Below, piece by piece: positions 60,200 to 64,000 of a DNA stretch of 64,000 nucleotides. The notes beneath the pieces are model-generated. The model worked only from the letters and a program-made list of their open reading frames with translations. It did no database searches and had not been told where the DNA came from. This DNA comes from Neckera pumila (taxonomy: Eukaryota > Streptophyta > Bryopsida > Hypnales > Neckeraceae): assembly GCA_963969595.1 (NCBI GenBank), contig OZ018413.1:16605711-16669710 (forward strand), given 5' to 3'. Made by a program: the position numbers and the translations under genes. Position 1 is the first letter of the stretch, and every line of letters starts with the position of its first letter.

Positions 60200-61350
60200 T
60201 CGTGAATTGATAGTGATCACGTCATCAATTCCGAACACGGTGGCAGCACTTACTGCAGCTGGTGAGGGAGCATAGCTGACAGCGGAAAAAACTGGCCAAG
60301 ATTACCATGCCGGGGAAGCCCGTCAACATCATCTATCTCGAAAGACTAGCTATGCGGACGGTGAGCTGCCAATGAAAAGCTTTTGAGCAAAGTGGTCACA
60401 ACAGGAGCACATGGGCAAGGCGAGCCTAGCTTCCGATTGTACCCGATTGAAAAATTCTTGGGGGAGGACGCGGAGAACGACTCCTTCGTAGACTTGCCCC
60501 ATTTGGATCCAATACCTCTCACCCCACCCCACCTCACGATGCGCTCTTGGGGTATCCTGCATCCATCGTTGACACGATACACTCACTTCGTTTGAAAGAG
60601 CAGCGCATGGTGGATTGAAGATGTGGGAATACGGACATCGAGATGCTGAGCTCAACATCAATTTCAACAAGGCCATAGCGAGCAGGGCAATCGAAGCTGT
60701 ACAGTCCCATGGGTTCGAGGGGCGAGATGATCAATGGATGTCGGATCTGGATCCTCTCTCAGCCTCAACATATATAGCCCGACGTCCCACATCACGAGCA
60801 TCAACTTCGACCAGCCTCATGTCATAGACGTCTGCCCTGACATACCAGGTAAGAAGTTGAACTACCATCTTGTAGACTTTTACAAGCCTTAAACCTACGT
60901 AAAGAGCCGGATTGCCACACTGCAGAAGTATAGGGATTCGTCAGTGACAAGGAGTTTGAATTCGGCCAGGAGTGAATGAGGTTGAAGGAGACTTCCGTGA
61001 ATCCGTTCCTGCTAGTGGCGACGCCATCTTCATGATGGTCAGTCTCCCACCACCTCCAATTCACAATGCTCCCACTTTCTTCTCCACAAGGGAAATGCGT
61101 TGAGGAATGAGGATTTGTCACCACAAGCGAACAGACTTAGCTTGTGCGAACAGAACATGCACGCTAAACTCTGATTGTTTGTTACCCAGTTAATATCGCA
61201 CCACTTGGTCGATGAATTGAAAGCTGCCTCCGGATCTTCAAAAACTGTGTCAAGGCTGCAAACTCACCGTCCACTTCATCCGCACAGAACGATGCGAACG
61301 ATGAGTACGCATCGAAGTTCCGAAACTTGGACAAAATGTTTGCAAGCGGT
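60200..61350 (+). pseudogene. Plant O-methyltransferase (COMT-like), frameshifted remnant
   Basis: Family blocks follow in order over three frames: SSIPNTVAALTAA; MPGKPVNIIYLERLA (60307); EPSFRLYPIEKFLGEDAE; MRSWGILHPS; SFERAAHGGLKMWEYGHRD then NINFNKAIASRAIEAV; the SAM motif MDVGSGSS (60736); and HITSINFDQPHVIDV with CPDIPG. A GT-AG intron (about 60848-60970) joins in phase to GVNEVEGDFRESVPASGDAIFM, and a further exon gives HHLVDE and CLRIFKNCVKAANSP. Active enzymes methylate phenylpropanoid or flavonoid hydroxyls with SAM. Frame changes near 60380, 60571 and 60730, and again near 61215, break it, so it is a pseudogene unless the sequence has errors. Confidence 0.75.
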
Positions 61351-61455
61351 AGCTGCCTCCACTCCATTCGAGAATCGCCGAATTACCCCGCTATGGGAAA
61401 TCACAACAAGGGTGAAGAGAAAGGCTTGGGGAGTACAAATTCTAACCTAAGTCGG

Positions 61456-62156
61456 TTAACCCTTAAAGGACGAACCCTATGACCATGGAAAGAATACAAA
61501 ATTTCATTGCTCCATTTTCCCATATATTTTAGTAGAATTTCTTTTGTTTTTATTTTTCAGAGATAATTTCACAATGTGATGAAACAATGTGGTCTTGTCC
61601 GGATTGTTTTGATTTAAGAAAAGTTGTTTTGAAAATGTAAAAGAAAATGTAAAAATCTTTGCCAAAGACATGGTCCTTTGGTTCTGGGTATTTTTAATTT
61701 TATCAATGAAATTTTGTCCATGTATTTTAAAAAAAAAAAAAAAAAAAAAATGTGGTCTTGAAATCACATGAATATAATGGACATTGTAACGGCAAATAGG
61801 CAATCTATATCTTAAATGAGGTTGTTTGTTTTGTTTTGGTACGGTGAGATCTTTTGAATCCTACGTCCCTCGGCTATGTTCTTGGTATTGTTGGAAAGCT
61901 CTCTCCAACAAGGGGTGCATAGACTTTGTTTCATGGGGTTCAGACTTATGGAAAAAAAGATATTGATTTTCAAAGTTTTTATGAATTAAAAAAGTAGAAA
62001 TCCTTCTAGGTAGTACAAAAGTGCAAATGTTAATCCATGGAATTTTGTGTGAAAAGTGGAGGTCTTGACATGAGTGTTCTTGGGTTGTTTTAAGCAAATG
62101 ATTCACGTAGTACCAAAAAGGTCAATTTTCATGGTGATCAATTCTTTTGGGGTTAA
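61456..62156. mobile_element. TTAA-ended element with nested Helitron-like fragment
   Basis: The left end is TTAACCCTTAAAGGACGAAC and the right end TTTTGGGGTTAA, with TTAA at both edges. The right 150 bp match the short 231-bp elements (GTGAAAAGTGGAGGTCTTG, AATGATTCACG-AGTACC...). The left part, with an A-tract of about 21 at 61730, is different. A Helitron-like piece lies at 61804-62009. Confidence 0.5.
61804..62009 (+). mobile_element. Helitron-like element, short or 3'-truncated copy
   Basis: The 5' end TCTATATCTTAAATGAG, preceded by A, matches the other two copies. Short TTTG/TTTTG units and the GTTCTTGGTATTGTTGGAAA module follow. A CTAG stands at 62006-62009, but the next base is G, so the 3' border is uncertain. 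Confidence 0.5.
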
Positions 62157-62452
62157 TGCAGTAGCGTTTTTGGACATGTCACTATAATTGTATTTCAAAG
62201 AACCAAATTGGGGTAGCATTGAATTGATTGAAAGATTCTAAAGCTCACATTTCTCTAAGAATTTTTGTATGACCAGGATCTGTAAATCATTACAGTATTA
62301 TTTATTATTAAGCCAGACAAGATGCTTCCCATCGTAATTGGTTGGAGACAAAATATTCTACAATTGTCAAACTCTTAACCTTAACCAAATAGTGACTAGC
62401 AAAGCTATAGCTATCTCTTAGCTATGCTATTAACCGAGGACACCACCCCCCA
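62157..62452. other. Short spacer before the second duplication copy
   Basis: No gene or repeat recognised. Confidence 0.4.
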
Positions 62453-64000
62453 TTTAGTTTTTTATTCAATCTTGAACCCACCTCTACTTAACAATTTTTT
62501 AATGAGTGAAAATTAAAATAAATAATTTTTTCCAAAACCTTTTTGGTAGATTTTCAACACAAGTAATTAACATAAATAAATAAAAAATCAAATTCACTAG
62601 AGTAAAAAATTTCAACTAAAAAGATTCAAAGTCAAAAAATCTAGTCAAGCAAGGTGCAAAAAAACTTGTTTTCTTCACTTTAAATGCATATATCTTACAA
62701 TCTACATGGTCAAAGTTTTTGAAATTTCTTCCACATATTCATATACTAGTCAAGTATAAGATCTTATAGATGGATATGCAAAAAAAAAAAAAAATTTAAA
62801 TCTTTTCTCTTTGCAATAGAAATGACAGTTCTGAGTGGTTTTTGATAGGAAAATCACCTTCGTCCTATAGGGGTTAAAGAGTTTTGTGAAACAATGATTG
62901 TCTGTTCCTGTACAATGAATGCCTAAAAATAACTTTGGGGTACAAAGTCAATGTATTTGAAATTACTTTTAAAAGTGTATTATTGTTTTATTGGTTCTTT
63001 GTGCTTATCATTGCTATGGAATATCCAAAACAATGAACCTCTCTTGGAAATTAAAAGAGAAGGTTCCTCCACTTGAATTTCATCTATTTATTGAGGAATT
63101 TCTAAAAGACCTAATTGCCTTGTCTTCTACACAAGTGTAAAGAAGGCTTTCTTATTTGCACAATCCTAGACATTTAAAAAAGACGTTTCCATAGTTTTGA
63201 TAGTTGAATCTCATCTCCATAAAGTTTTACAAAATCTCTATTTTTATTTTATTTTTTTGAATGTTTTCACGATTTTCTAACATAGCATCTTTTGGGTGAA
63301 ATTTTCCATTGAAATATTTTGTGCATAACTTTTGGATCTTATTCTTCCTCTATCTAAAATTTTGAGAAGAGGATTTTTATAATGTCTTTCGAATTTTTTA
63401 TATTTTAATTTATTGTTTAACATTTTATTTTCAAAGCTCATAATACTCTTTGAATTCCAAACTGATGACCAAATACAATCAAATGAATAGGTGTTTTATT
63501 TCACCTTTTTTTATTTCAAATTTTATTGAAAGATATTAGTTTTTCTTTACATTGATCCAACCATGTAAGTATGATCAATGAATCCTATTTTATAATTTAC
63601 TAGTGTTTACTCATTAAATTATTATTATAAATTGCATTTTATAATACATCTTCACAATTTTGAAAATATGGGCAATTTCTTTAAAATGGCGATATTATTT
63701 TAAAAATGGTGTAAAACAGTTCTAAACAGCCGTTCTAAATCTTTACCTATCCTAGATGGTTAAGAACGGCCATTCTGAAATCTATACTCGTCCTAGATGG
63801 TGAAAATGGCATACCATCAAAGTGGCACTTGGAGTACCCATTTTAATGAAATTGCCCATGAATCTAGACTCCCGAACTCCCCAGGTCCTAAAGCCAGGGG
63901 TTAAGAAAAGAACTATAGATGAATATAAGGTGGGTACACCCAAAATTGCTACAAATTGGTACAGTGCCTAATTACTATTACTAAGCTAGTCAGATTTTCA
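62453..64000 (+). repeat. Segmental duplication, copy 2 (runs to window edge)
   Basis: Follows 51801-54230 in the same order and orientation to the last base of the window. It starts in the middle of the TTAA-ended element, so the left breakpoint is inside a transposon. It keeps the MITE at 63670-63857 and has the empty AAAT site at 63664-63667. Confidence 0.85.

Overview
This is a stretch of nuclear genome from a land plant. Three genes point to plants: an intronless lectin-domain receptor kinase, an ABCB/P-glycoprotein gene and a DRG1 GTPase gene, the last with the usual plant exon pattern. Gene density is low (about six recognisable loci in 64 kb). The intergenic DNA is AT-rich and built almost wholly from small DNA transposons, Helitron-like insertions, microsatellites and foldbacks. 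I saw no clear LTR retrotransposon and no organellar insert. The species cannot be fixed from the sequence; a seedless plant is a guess.

Layout: 1-4173 (-) is the 5' half of an ABCB transporter gene, cut by the left edge, with a Stowaway-type MITE in intron 4. 7786-8646 (-) holds two spliceable exons of an unknown gene. 15533-18948 (-) is a complete ten-exon DRG1-type GTPase gene (368 aa). 24120-27105 (-) is a complete five-exon gene for an unrecognised 602-aa protein. 33360-35299 (-) is an AT-rich WD-repeat gene carrying a frameshift and an in-frame stop, with another AT-rich ORF beyond it at 32216-32907. 37037-38146 (+) is an intronless CDC50/ALIS flippase subunit. 56947-59136 (+) is an intronless L-type lectin receptor kinase. 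Just downstream, about 60200-61350 (+), is a degraded plant O-methyltransferase gene.

The most unusual material is the mobile DNA. A family with TTAA at both ends and TTAACCC(C/T)TAAAGG termini recurs in a long form of about 940 bp and a short form of exactly 231 bp, resembling piggyBac or Sola3 non-autonomous elements. One long copy is interrupted at an exact A/T site by a 407-bp Helitron-like element. A second Helitron-like copy carries about 2 kb of (TTTG)n. A 723-bp inverted-repeat transposon with a 4-bp target duplication is present in one copy of a segmental duplication (51801-54230) and absent at the matching point of the other (62453-64000). Two short 231-bp elements form a head-to-head palindrome at 13539-13967.

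The genes are unrelated housekeeping, transport and signalling genes. Nothing suggests that they form a pathway or cluster. Exon limits were read by hand from splice signals and reading frame.
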